From Phyllobacterium sp. T1293 (GTDB lineage: Bacteria; Pseudomonadota; Alphaproteobacteria; Rhizobiales; Rhizobiaceae): a stretch of DNA of 64,000 nucleotides. The position numbers and the translations under genes are program-made. Under the pieces are notes generated by a model. The model saw only the letters and a list, made by a program, of their open reading frames with translations, ran no database searches and was not told the DNA's origin. Shown here in pieces: positions 16,747 to 25,344 of the stretch; the first letter of the stretch is position 1, and every line of letters starts with the position of its first letter. The DNA is taken from positions 625,001 through 689,000 of the forward strand of contig NZ_CP088273.1 of NCBI RefSeq assembly GCF_020731415.2, given 5' to 3'.

Positions 16747-19599
16747 ATGCAATCCGAGCCGCCCATTGCCCTGTCGGAGCCGGTTGGTGATGAGGTTCGC
16801 AAGACGACCTGCTATATGTGCGCCTGCCGCTGCGGCATTGATGTGCATCTGAAGGACGGCAAGGTCCGCTATATTGAGGGCAATCGCGATCACCCGATCA
16901 ACAAGGGTGTGCTGTGCGCCAAAGGTTCGGCGGGAATCATGCAGCATTATTCACCTGCACGGTTGCGCGCGCCGCTTTTGCGCACGGGACCGCGTGGATC
17001 AGGAGAATTCAAGGAAATCAGCTGGGAAGAGGCGCTTTCGCTGGCTGTCGACTGGCTGCAGCCTGTTCGTGAGACTGCGCCGCAGAAACTCGCCTTCTTT
17101 ACCGGACGTGACCAGTCGCAGGCGCTGACCAGTTTCTGGGCACAGAATTTCGGCACGCCCAATTATGCCGCCCATGGCGGGTTCTGCTCGGTGAATATGG
17201 CCGCAGCGGGTATTTATACGATTGGCGGGGCATTCTGGGAGTTCGGCGCGCCTGACTGGGACAAAACCAAACTGTTTGTGCTGTTTGGCGTGGCGGAGGA
17301 TCATGATTCCAACCCGATCAAAATGGGCATCTCAAAGCTGAAAAAGAACGGTGCGCGGTTTGTTTCGGTCAATCCGGTGCGCACGGGCTATTCGGCGGTG
17401 GCTGACAACTGGATCGGTATCCGGCCCGGAACCGATGGGCTGTTGATTCTCGCGATCATTCACGAGCTGTTCCGCAATGGGCAGATCGATCTGGATTATC
17501 TCCAGCGCTACACCAATGCGCCGTGGCTGGTGATTGATGCGGAGGGCAGCGAGGACCACGGGCTGTTCCTGCGGGATGATCTCGGCAAGGCCTTGGTGCG
17601 CGACCGCAAGACGGGTGCGCTGGTGCGTTTTGACGAGCCCGGTCACATGGCTGATCTCAATGCGGATTTCACCACGCCAGAAGGCCGGAAAGTGCGCAGC
17701 GTGCTCCGGCTGATGGCGGAAAAATATCTCGACCCGCAATATTCACCCGATGCTGTCGCGGCTGAAACCGGCATATCCGCTGCAACAATCAGGGGATTGG
17801 CGGCGGAAATAGCGCGGGTGGCGTTTGAAGAGGAGATTATCCTCAACCAGCCATGGACCGATATGAAGGGCGAGCAGCACGAGGTGATGATCGGTCGCCC
17901 GGTGACATTCCATGCGATGCGCGGCATTTCGGCCCATTCCAACGGGTTTCAATCGGCGCGTGCCCTGCATGTGCTGCAGACAATCATTGGCTCCATTGAT
18001 TGCCCCGGCGGCTATCGCTACAAACCGCCTTATCCGAAGCCCGCCACGGCGCATCCGCGCCCGCACGGGCGGGCGGAGCATGTGACACCGGGCAAGCCAC
18101 TGGCCGGGCCGCATCTTGGCTATCCCCTCGGGCCGGAAGATTTGCTTGTTGATGCCGATGGAAAGCCGCAGCGCATCGACAAGGCGTTTTCGTGGGAAGC
18201 GCCGCTGTCGGCTCACGGCATGATGCATATGGTGATCGCCAATGCCCATGCGGGCGATCCGTATCCGGTTGATGTGCTGTTCCTCTATATGGCGAATATG
18301 GCGTGGAACTCGTCGATGAACACGCGCGGCACCATCAAAATGCTGGAGGCGCGGGACGAAGCGACCGGCGCGTACAAAATCCCCAAGATTATCTATTCCG
18401 ACGCCTATTCCTCGGAAATGGTTGCCTATGCGGATCTGGTCCTGCCGGATACGACCTATCTGGAGCGGCATGACTGCATTTCGCTGCTCGACAGGCCGAT
18501 TTCCGAGCCGGAGGCTGCCTGTGATGCCATTCGCTGGCCGGTGCTGGAGCCGGATCGCAATGTGCGCGGCTTCCAGTCGGTGCTGATTGATCTTGGCGCG
18601 CAGCTCAAGCTGCCGGGGTTTGTCAATGAACAGGGCGGGGCACTCTATAGGGATTATGCCGACTACATCGTCAATCATCAGCGCAAGCCGGGTATCGGTC
18701 CGCTATCCGGCTGGCGCGATACGGATGGAACCGGTGAGGGGCGTGGAACGCCAAACCCCGAGCAGCTGAAAAACTATGTCGGCAATGGTGCCTTCTGGAT
18801 GAAGCACATTCCGGAGGAAGCGCTCTATTTCAAGCATCACAATGCGGCGTACCAGCAATTCGCCATTGATACGGGTTTTTTCGATACGCCGCAGCCGGTG
18901 ACGATCCAGCTCTATGTGGAGACGCTGCAAAAGTTCCGACTGTCAGCACAGGGTGTGCGCAAGCCCGTCGCGCCGGAGCAATATCGCCAGCGGTTGCTCG
19001 AGTGTTTTGATCCGCTGCCCCTATGGTATCGCCCGTTCGAGGAGCAGGGTGTCGATACTGATGCTTTCCCTTATCACGCGATCACCCAGCGCCCGATGGC
19101 GATGTATCATTCATGGGGCTCGCAAAATGCGTGGCTGCGGCAAATCCACACCAAGAACCCGCTTTATGTCCCCGGCGGCATTTGCGATGAGCTTGGTTTG
19201 AAGGATGGCGATTGGGTATGGGTGACTTCCCATCATGGCCGGATCAAATGCGAGATTGCGCGCACGGATGCGGTGAATGGCAAGACCATGTGGACATGGA
19301 ATGCCATTGGCAAGCGCAGCGGCGCATGGGCGCTCGACAAGAACGCGCCTGAGGCTACCAAGGGTTTTCTGCTCAACCATCTCATCCATGAGTTGTTGCC
19401 GCCGAAAGCCGACGGCATGCGCTGGTCGAATTCGGACCCGATTACGGGGCAGGCCGCTTGGTATGATTTGCGCGTGCAGATTGAAAAGGCTGAGGCCGGT
19501 GAGGCCATCAGCGAGCCGCATTTCAGCACGCTCAAACGTCCCGGCAGTCAGCCCGCGCCCGTCGATGTATTGCGCTACGGACAGGAGTGGGCGAAATGA
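16747..19599 (+). CDS. soeA: Molybdopterin oxidoreductase catalytic subunit, SoeA-like sulfite dehydrogenase
   Basis: A 950-residue member of the DMSO reductase superfamily with no Tat signal, so the enzyme should face the cytoplasm. The N-terminal [4Fe-4S] cysteines are in CYMCACRCGIDV (C22, C25, C29) plus C57 in GVLCAKG. The Mo-ligand region reads HGGFCSVNMAAAG, so cysteine is the likely ligand. Pterin-binding regions and the C-terminal molydopterin-dinucleotide domain (from about 770) are complete. The lack of a signal, the size, and the B and C subunits match SoeABC, the quinone-dependent cytoplasmic sulfite dehydrogenase known from purple sulfur bacteria and Rhodobacteraceae. Thiosulfate or polysulfide reductase-type activity is the alternative. 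Confidence 0.75.
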   Translation: MQSEPPIALSEPVGDEVRKTTCYMCACRCGIDVHLKDGKVRYIEGNRDHPINKGVLCAKGSAGIMQHYSPARLRAPLLRTGPRGSGEFKEISWEEALSLAVDWLQPVRETAPQKLAFFTGRDQSQALTSFWAQNFGTPNYAAHGGFCSVNMAAAGIYTIGGAFWEFGAPDWDKTKLFVLFGVAEDHDSNPIKMGISKLKKNGARFVSVNPVRTGYSAVADNWIGIRPGTDGLLILAIIHELFRNGQIDLDYLQRYTNAPWLVIDAEGSEDHGLFLRDDLGKALVRDRKTGALVRFDEPGHMADLNADFTTPEGRKVRSVLRLMAEKYLDPQYSPDAVAAETGISAATIRGLAAEIARVAFEEEIILNQPWTDMKGEQHEVMIGRPVTFHAMRGISAHSNGFQSARALHVLQTIIGSIDCPGGYRYKPPYPKPATAHPRPHGRAEHVTPGKPLAGPHLGYPLGPEDLLVDADGKPQRIDKAFSWEAPLSAHGMMHMVIANAHAGDPYPVDVLFLYMANMAWNSSMNTRGTIKMLEARDEATGAYKIPKIIYSDAYSSEMVAYADLVLPDTTYLERHDCISLLDRPISEPEAACDAIRWPVLEPDRNVRGFQSVLIDLGAQLKLPGFVNEQGGALYRDYADYIVNHQRKPGIGPLSGWRDTDGTGEGRGTPNPEQLKNYVGNGAFWMKHIPEEALYFKHHNAAYQQFAIDTGFFDTPQPVTIQLYVETLQKFRLSAQGVRKPVAPEQYRQRLLECFDPLPLWYRPFEEQGVDTDAFPYHAITQRPMAMYHSWGSQNAWLRQIHTKNPLYVPGGICDELGLKDGDWVWVTSHHGRIKCEIARTDAVNGKTMWTWNAIGKRSGAWALDKNAPEATKGFLLNHLIHELLPPKADGMRWSNSDPITGQAAWYDLRVQIEKAEAGEAISEPHFSTLKRPGSQPAPVDVLRYGQEWAK

Positions 19600-20363
19600 C
19601 CAGCCTTCCGCAAACCCGCAGCACGAAAAAGCTTGGCCTTGTAATTGACCTTGATGTCTGTGTCGGCTGCCATGCCTGTGTTATCAGCTGCAAGGAATGG
19701 AACGCCGGCGCCTATGGCAATGCGCTATCAGATCAGGACCCCTATGGCGATGATGTCTCGGGCACCTTTCTCAACCGTATTCACAGTTTTGAGGTGGTGC
19801 CCGATGGCGGGCAGGTGATTGGCGAGGCTGGCGATGCGCGGGTGGTGCATTTCCCGAAATCCTGCCTGCACTGCGAGGATGCACCCTGCGTTACCGTCTG
19901 TCCAACCGGCGCCTCCTACAAGCGCGCCGAGGATGGCATTGTGCTTGTCGATGAGGACAAGTGTATCGGCTGCGGTCTCTGCGCGTGGTCCTGTGCCTAT
20001 GGCGCGCGCGAGATGGATCTGGCGGCGGGGGTGATGAAGAAGTGTACCCTGTGTGTCGACCGCATCTACAACGAGACCCTGCAAGAGGTGGACCGCGTAC
20101 CGTCCTGCGTGCGCACATGCCCAGCCAATGCGCGCCATTATGGCGATCTTGGCGATCCATCGTCCGAGGTTTCGATCATGGTTGCCGCGCGGGGTGGTTT
20201 TGACCTGATGCCGGAGCAGGAAACCCGGCCGACGAATAAATATCTTCCGCCACGCGCCCGCACCTCATTGGCCAGTGCTGCACCGATGATCCCGCTTGCC
20301 GAGAATACAGAAGGCGCACGCGGGTTCTTTGCCTGGCTCGATAAGACACTGGACCGGATTTGA
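19596..20363 (+). CDS. soeB: Iron-sulfur electron-transfer subunit, SoeB-like
   Basis: A 255-residue DmsB/PsrB-type protein with four cysteine clusters for [4Fe-4S] centres: CVGCHACVISC near the start, CLHCEDAPCVTVCPTGA, CIGCGLCAWSCAYG, and CTLCVDR followed by PSCVRTCPANA. It passes electrons between the molybdenum subunit and the membrane anchor. The ATG at 19596 is chosen because AGGAG lies 8 bases upstream and the codon overlaps the soeA stop; a GTG at 19587 is less well placed. The anchor gene follows only after a 522-bp repeat-rich gap, unusual for this operon type. Confidence 0.85.
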   Translation: MTSLPQTRSTKKLGLVIDLDVCVGCHACVISCKEWNAGAYGNALSDQDPYGDDVSGTFLNRIHSFEVVPDGGQVIGEAGDARVVHFPKSCLHCEDAPCVTVCPTGASYKRAEDGIVLVDEDKCIGCGLCAWSCAYGAREMDLAAGVMKKCTLCVDRIYNETLQEVDRVPSCVRTCPANARHYGDLGDPSSEVSIMVAARGGFDLMPEQETRPTNKYLPPRARTSLASAAPMIPLAENTEGARGFFAWLDKTLDRI

Positions 20364-20390
20364 GAATGATGTTGAGTTTGCAGTTGTTCA

Positions 20391-20465
20391 TCCCCCTTGT
20401 GGGGGGTCCGAAGGACGGGCGAGACCCGTGGCTTGCCCCGGAGCCCTACAGGGCAGAGGGGGGTG
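20391..20465. repeat. Partial copy of the palindromic repeat found at 13.6 kb
   Basis: On the minus strand this stretch reads like the left half of the 13566-13722 element: CACCCCCCTCTG, then a CCGGGGC-type segment, then CCACGGGTCTCGCCCGTCC and TTCGGACCCC. The right part of the element is replaced by a short CCCCCTTGTGGGGG hairpin at 20391-20404. It lies 28 bp after the soeB stop, so it may act as an intercistronic hairpin. The opposite orientation and truncation point to independent insertion. Confidence 0.65.
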
Positions 20466-20473
20466 AACGCCCA

Positions 20474-20905
20474 AGGCTGTCACCAATGCATCCAGCTTCT
20501 CGGTTGCACGATAGGCCCGTGGTTCGACAGGCTCACCATGAGGGAGAGTGTGGATGCAAAAGCTAATCACCAACGTTGCAAAACGTGGCTCCCTGCCACC
20601 CACAGTCGTCCCTCATGGTGAGCTTGTCGAACCACGCGTGATGCTTTTGCAGGCTTCACATCTGCCATCCTCGAGGCTGTCACAAATGCATCCAGCCTCT
20701 CAGTTGCACGATAGGCCCGTGGTTCGACAGGCTCACCATGAGGGAGATGGGTGGATGCAATGCTGATCGGCAACCTTGTAGAACATGACTGCCCGCAACC
20801 CACAGTCCTCCCTCATGGTGAGCTTGTCGAACCACGCATGATGCTTTTGCAGGCTTCACATCTGCCATTCCCAAGGCTGTCATAAATGCATCCAGCCTAT
20901 TCCAT
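20474..20905. repeat. 200-bp tandem repeat, two full units and a partial third that covers the soeC start
   Basis: Units begin at 20474, 20674 and 20874, exactly 200 bp apart, each with AGGCTGTCA then an AATGCATCCAGC block. Units 1 and 2 each contain an inverted REP pair (20518-20636 and 20718-20836) with the core GGTTCGACA-GCTCACCATGAG, and share TGATGCTTTTGCAGGCTTCACATCTGCC-like ends with moderate divergence. The third unit is cut short: its ATGCATCCAGCC is the actual start of soeC. The soeC start region thus appears to have been copied upstream together with a REPIN. Confidence 0.8.
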
Positions 20906-21794
20906 CATCATCTTCACCACGCTGTCAGGTCTTGGTTATGGCCTTGCCGTCATTCTGGGTTTGGGATTTCTCGATCCATCCGCATTGCCAACCAAAATTG
21001 CCTACATCACGGCGCTGGCGCTCATCTGCATTGGTCTTCTGTCATCCCTGTTGCATCTGGGTAATCCGCAGCGGGCGTGGCGGGCGCTGAGCCAATGGCG
21101 ATCAAGCTGGCTATCGCGGGAAGGTGTGATGGCGATTGCCACCTTCGTTCCACTAACGTCAAACGCCGCACTTTGCCTGTTCATGAACCGGCAGGACACG
21201 GTTCTAGGCCTGATCACTGTTTTCGGGGCTATCATTACCGTTTACTGCACATCGATGATCTATGCATCGCTCAAAACCGTGGATTCATGGCATACGAAAC
21301 TGACGCCGCTGTGTTTTTTGCTGTTTTCGCTGGCGGGCGGTTTGCTTCTCGGGGCACTGTTTGCGGGAGGTGGCAATGTCTTGCCACTGCAATTGCTGGC
21401 GGTGCTGTTTTTGTTGCTGGCGCTTGTTGCAAAGATGATCTGGCGCAAGCGCGTAAGGACGCTTGTTTCCCTGTCAACGCCGGAAAGTGCCACGGGCCTG
21501 GGCGGCATCGGCAAAGTGCGGCTGCTGGAGCGGCCCCATGCGCTTGATAATTATCTGACGCGGGAAATGGGTTTTCGCGTTGCGCGCAAACACGCGCAAA
21601 AGCTTTGGGTCATCGCGTTTATCAGCGGGATTGTGCTGCCAATTCTGGCGGCGTTCATTGCCATGGCCATTGGCGGTGGTGCATTGAGCACCTGCCTGAT
21701 GGCCATGGGCGTGCTTGCACATATGCTCGGTCTGTTCGTTGAGCGCTGGCTGTTTTTTGCCGAAGCGAAACATGCGGTGATGAATTATTATTAG
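20886..21794 (+). CDS. soeC: DmsC-type membrane anchor, SoeC-like
   Basis: A 302-residue integral membrane protein with about eight hydrophobic helices and the DmsC signature LHLGNPQRAWRALSQWRSSWLSREG. It anchors the SoeAB-type dimer on the cytoplasmic face and exchanges electrons with the quinone pool. The start ATG at 20886 lies inside the third, partial copy of a 200-bp tandem repeat, with only a weak AAGG ribosome site about ten bases upstream. Two upstream repeat copies carry the same ATGCATCCAGC sequence but run to stops after about 25 codons, so they are not alternative starts. It converges with lpxXL. Confidence 0.85.
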   Translation: MHPAYSIIIFTTLSGLGYGLAVILGLGFLDPSALPTKIAYITALALICIGLLSSLLHLGNPQRAWRALSQWRSSWLSREGVMAIATFVPLTSNAALCLFMNRQDTVLGLITVFGAIITVYCTSMIYASLKTVDSWHTKLTPLCFLLFSLAGGLLLGALFAGGGNVLPLQLLAVLFLLLALVAKMIWRKRVRTLVSLSTPESATGLGGIGKVRLLERPHALDNYLTREMGFRVARKHAQKLWVIAFISGIVLPILAAFIAMAIGGGALSTCLMAMGVLAHMLGLFVERWLFFAEAKHAVMNYY

Positions 21795-22723
21795 GCGTTC
21801 CAGCGCTTGTGGAACCACATCCACTGGCCGGGATATTCGCGCACCCAGCTTTCCACCTTGTCATTGACCAGCTGAACCGTGCGGGCAATATCGACGGCAC
21901 CGGTTTCATCGCGTGGCAGTTCCATCTTCTCTTCCAGCTCCAGCCTGAAACGGCCACCGGGCAGGCGGACGCAGCGCGCGGGATAGACATCGCAATCATA
22001 CTGTCGGGCGAGCTTTGCCAGCAGCGGGTTGGTCTTGCAGGGGCGATCAAAAAAGGTCGAGGGCAGGCCGCGATGAAATTTCTGGTCAACCAGCATGCCG
22101 ACATTGCCATTGGTATTCAAAACGCTGGCAAGCGACCATGCGGCGCCGGCTTTTGACGGAACAAGGTGGCCCATATTGGTGCGGCGCGCGCCAAGGATTT
22201 TCTTGGCAACATAGGGATTGTTCGGCGGGCGGAACAGCGCTGTGACATTCAGGTCAAACGTTGCGGCGCAAATGGGCAGAAGCTCGAAATTGCCGGTATG
22301 GGCGGTGAAGAAAATATGCGGGCGGTCGCTCTCGTCGCGGATGCGCTCAAAGATTTCGCGGCCCTGAACCTCAATCAGCCCCGGCGTGTCACTGTGCGGA
22401 TCATAGTCAAAAATCGCGTCGAGGAAGACATATTCGGCGGTAAGGCGCGCCATGCTGCCCCACATATCGCGGGCGATCAGCTGCAATTCCTCCTCCGGTT
22501 TTTCCGGATAGGCTTTGCGCAGATTGATCATCGCCACGCGGTGGCGCCCCATCAGCGGTCCGATTTTACGTGCCGCAGCGTCGATGAAATTGGTCGCAGC
22601 TTCCGCCGGTAGCAACCGGAGGACGCGCAATATGCCGAAAATGACATGAGCCGATAGCCAGTAGTTGAATGTCTTCAACTTCTGGCTCCAGCGGAACAGA
22701 GCAAGTTTAAATTTGAGGTTCAT
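21791..22723 (-). CDS. lpxXL: Lipid A acyltransferase LpxXL (very-long-chain fatty acid transfer)
   Basis: A 310-residue lysophospholipid/lauroyl acyltransferase-family protein with an N-terminal hydrophobic segment. The catalytic HX4E-type motif is in FFTAHTGNFELLP, followed by ALFRPPNNPYVAKKI and GMLVDQKF. In rhizobia and brucellae the enzyme encoded with acpXL transfers the 27-hydroxyoctacosanoyl-type chain from AcpXL to lipid A in the inner membrane. Its place as the last gene of acpXL-fabF2-fabF1-adh-lpxXL supports LpxXL rather than ordinary LpxL. It overlaps soeC tail to tail by 4 bp. Confidence 0.88.
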   Translation of the reverse strand: MNLKFKLALFRWSQKLKTFNYWLSAHVIFGILRVLRLLPAEAATNFIDAAARKIGPLMGRHRVAMINLRKAYPEKPEEELQLIARDMWGSMARLTAEYVFLDAIFDYDPHSDTPGLIEVQGREIFERIRDESDRPHIFFTAHTGNFELLPICAATFDLNVTALFRPPNNPYVAKKILGARRTNMGHLVPSKAGAAWSLASVLNTNGNVGMLVDQKFHRGLPSTFFDRPCKTNPLLAKLARQYDCDVYPARCVRLPGGRFRLELEEKMELPRDETGAVDIARTVQLVNDKVESWVREYPGQWMWFHKRWNA

Positions 22724-22730
22724 GCTCGGC

Positions 22731-23759
22731 TCAGTTGACGCGCAAGATAATCTTGCCGAAGACGTCCCGGCCTTCCATACGCTTCAGTGCGGTATCGATA
22801 TCGTCAAAGCCGACTTCCGTATCAATGACCGGATGAACCAGACCGCGCGCCATTTTCTGCATGGCATCGGCCATGTTCTCCATACGGCAGCCGAAGGAGC
22901 CAAGCAGTTTCAGCTGCTGCTGGAACAGCATCATCAGGTTCATGCTGGTGGAAACGCCCGAGGTCGAACCGCAGGTGACGAGCCGTCCGCCGCGCCGCAA
23001 TGACAGCATGGAACCAGCCCATGTATCCGCGCCGACATGCTCGAAGACCACATCAACGCCCTTTTTCTTGGTCAGCTTGCGCACAACGCCTTCAAAGCGG
23101 TCTTCGCGATAGTTGATGACGTGATCGGCACCGAGCGCCTTGGCCTTTTCGATCTTCTCATCGGAACCGACGGTGGTGATGACGGTGCAGCCGATCTTCT
23201 TGGCAAGCTGGATGGCCGCCGAACCAATACCCGAACCGCCGGCATGAACAAGGATGGTTTCACCCGGCTCGAGCTTGGCATTGTCGAACAGCATGTGCTC
23301 GACCGTTCCAAAGGTAACGGGCGCAACGGCAGCGCCGATCTCGTCGACACCGGGAGGTGCAGGAACGAGCAGGCGCGCCTTGAGATTGACCTTCTCCTGC
23401 GCAAAACCATCGAGATGGAAACCATATACGCCCGAGACATGCTCGCAAAGATTGTCGCGGCCTTCACGGCAGGGGCGGCATAGACCACAGGTCTGCGCAC
23501 CATAGATCGACACAAGCTGGCCGGGCAGAAGATTGGAGACGCCGGGGCCGATCGCATCGACCACACCGGATGCTTCCGCACCGATGGTCAGCGGCAGCTT
23601 GCGCTTGGCAAAGGCCATGCCGCGCCAGCCCCAGACGTCGATATGGTTGAGAGCGACAGCCTTGATATTGACAGTTACTTCACCGGGACCGGGTGGGGGT
23701 GGGGGAGCAACATCGACAATCTCGAGCTTGCGATCTTCAATCAGCTGTAATGCGCGCAT
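22731..23759 (-). CDS. Zinc-type medium-chain dehydrogenase of the VLCFA cluster
   Basis: A 342-residue MDR-family oxidoreductase. The N-terminal part has the GHE-like GAEASGVV region and the structural-zinc cysteines in CGLCRPCREGRDNLC; the Rossmann part has VHAGGSGIGSAAIQLAK. It corresponds by position to adh2XL, the conserved dehydrogenase of the rhizobial acpXL cluster, thought to act as an enoyl reductase or similar in building the very long acyl chain. It lies 7 bp upstream of lpxXL and 25 bp downstream of fabF1, so it is within the operon. The precise reaction is inferred only from the cluster. Confidence 0.88.
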   Translation of the reverse strand: MRALQLIEDRKLEIVDVAPPPPPGPGEVTVNIKAVALNHIDVWGWRGMAFAKRKLPLTIGAEASGVVDAIGPGVSNLLPGQLVSIYGAQTCGLCRPCREGRDNLCEHVSGVYGFHLDGFAQEKVNLKARLLVPAPPGVDEIGAAVAPVTFGTVEHMLFDNAKLEPGETILVHAGGSGIGSAAIQLAKKIGCTVITTVGSDEKIEKAKALGADHVINYREDRFEGVVRKLTKKKGVDVVFEHVGADTWAGSMLSLRRGGRLVTCGSTSGVSTSMNLMMLFQQQLKLLGSFGCRMENMADAMQKMARGLVHPVIDTEVGFDDIDTALKRMEGRDVFGKIILRVN

Positions 23760-23784
23760 ATCCGTTTTCCTTTTCGGAGAGGGA

Positions 23785-25062
23785 TTAGTGCGGTTCTGCC
23801 GTCATGACAAGACACGTATTTTGTCCACCGAAGCCAAATGAGCTTGAGAGCACCGATGAAACGCTTGCTTCACGCTTCACATTCGGCACAACGTCAAGGA
23901 TAATTGCCGGGTCCGGATTGTCATAGTTGATCGTCGGCGGAAGTGTTCCGGTCTCGATCGTCAGCATAGAGAATACGGCTTCAATCGCACCGGCAGCGGT
24001 CAATGTATGCCCGATCATCGACTTGTTGGATGAGACCGGCAATGATGAAATGCGCTCGCCAAACACGGTCGAGAGCGCGAGATATTCCATCTTGTCGTTC
24101 TCGGGTGTCGACGTGCCATGGGCGTTGATGTAATCAATGGCATCTTCCTTGATACCCGCATCGTCAAGCGCTGCACGCACTGCGCCAATGGCGGGCGAAC
24201 CGTCTGGCTTTGACCGGGTGCGATGGAAATCATCAGCCTTTTCGCCGCAGCCATGCATGATGCCGAGAATTTTTGCGCCGCGTGCGACAGCTGCTTCAAG
24301 TGATTCCATGACCAGCGCGCCGGAGCCTTCCGCCATGACAAAACCATCACGGTCCTTGGAGAAGGGCTTTGCCGCCTTATGGGCAGGATTGTTCTGGGTG
24401 GAAAGGGCGGAGAGCAGCGAGAAGCGCACGAGTGCTTCAGCGGAAACAGAACCATCGGTGCCGATGGACAGAACCTTGTCGCTTTCGCCGCGCCGGATGG
24501 CTTCAACGCCAAGCTGGATCGCGGTGGCGCCGGACGCACAGGCGGTGGAAAGCGTGATCGGCAGGCCGCGCGTGCCGAATGTATCGGCAAGGCGCTCGGC
24601 GATATAGCCAAATTCGGTGGTGTGGAACATGGCTTCCTGCGTGCCACGGCGGCAGGCGGCGAGAAGCAGATCATAGCCCGGTTCACCCTCGCTCTTTACC
24701 AGAGCATCAAGGGCAAAGCGGTTGCGCCATTCCAATTCAACCGGCGGGGCGGCGAGAAACAGCGGGCCGCCAAAATTTTCCGTGTCGAAACCGGCCTGCG
24801 CAATGGCTTCTTCGGCGGCGAGCGATGCCAGTTTTTCCGACAGGGCCGACGCGCCTTCATTGCTCTCCTTGAGGAAATCAACGGTCCCGGCGATCTGCGT
24901 GCGCAGATTATCGAGCGCAAAGCGTGTGATCGTGTGGATGCCCGATGTGCCTGAGGTCAGCGCGGCCCAATTGTCCTTCTTGCCCTGTCCGAGCGAGGAG
25001 ACAACGCCAAGACCGGTGACGGCAACGAGCGGGCGGCCAAGATGGTCAGTGTATTTTGACAT
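23785..25062 (-). CDS. Beta-ketoacyl-ACP synthase FabF1XL (active type)
   Basis: A 425-residue FabF-type condensing enzyme with an intact Cys-His-His triad: the nucleophile in TLSTACASGATAIQL, His in NAHGTSTPENDKME, and His in NKSMIGHTLTAAGA. It should extend acyl chains on AcpXL towards the very-long-chain fatty acid of lipid A. The ribosome site AGGAAAGG (25072-25079, minus strand) lies inside the terminal repeat of a MITE-like insertion that begins 4 bp upstream of the ATG. It pairs with the Cys-less FabF2 encoded upstream. Confidence 0.92.
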   Translation of the reverse strand: MSKYTDHLGRPLVAVTGLGVVSSLGQGKKDNWAALTSGTSGIHTITRFALDNLRTQIAGTVDFLKESNEGASALSEKLASLAAEEAIAQAGFDTENFGGPLFLAAPPVELEWRNRFALDALVKSEGEPGYDLLLAACRRGTQEAMFHTTEFGYIAERLADTFGTRGLPITLSTACASGATAIQLGVEAIRRGESDKVLSIGTDGSVSAEALVRFSLLSALSTQNNPAHKAAKPFSKDRDGFVMAEGSGALVMESLEAAVARGAKILGIMHGCGEKADDFHRTRSKPDGSPAIGAVRAALDDAGIKEDAIDYINAHGTSTPENDKMEYLALSTVFGERISSLPVSSNKSMIGHTLTAAGAIEAVFSMLTIETGTLPPTINYDNPDPAIILDVVPNVKREASVSSVLSSSFGFGGQNTCLVMTAEPH

Positions 25063-25066
25063 GGGC

Positions 25067-25339
25067 TAGAGCCTTTCCTGCCTAAATAGAACTAGTTCTG
25101 TTTCTCGGATGGCGAGACAATCCACGAGGAAGGTAGCGAGGTCGATGTGGTTCATCGGACGAAGCTGCCTGACAAAGTGAGTGTCCGCTAGCCGGAAACC
25201 CGAAGGGCCGGATGAATTTGGCCCAAATCCTTCGGGCGTTGGTGTCGCCCGATGGAAAAACATCGGTCTCACCAAACCCTTCGACCTTGAGCCAAACTCC
25301 TACCGGCAGAACGATTCTATTCAGGCAGGAAAGGCTCTA
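25067..25339. mobile_element. MITE-like element with 25-bp terminal inverted repeats
   Basis: The 273-bp gap between the two fabF genes is bounded by TAGAGCCTTTCCTGCCT plus AAATAGAA (25067-25091) and its inverted copy at 25315-25339, with one mismatch in 25. Both ends carry TA at the outside, which would fit a TA target duplication as for IS630/mariner-type elements. No transposase-sized reading frame is present; the interior holds a CCCGAAGG/CCTTCGGG inverted pair. No other copy occurs in this window. The end next to fabF1 supplies its ribosome binding site. Confidence 0.65.
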
Positions 25340-25344
25340 ATCTC

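Noticed and set aside
20474..20873. Two short direct repeats with regular spacing, considered as a CRISPR array
   Set aside because: The unit is 200 bp, contains large inverted repeats, and the intervening sequences are themselves repeated, so it is a tandem duplication, not repeats with unique spacers.
25066..25275. A 69-codon minus-strand frame inside the MITE-like element, considered as a remnant of fabZXL
   Set aside because: No FabZ motif is visible, and the frame spans the terminal inverted repeat, so it is a chance frame.
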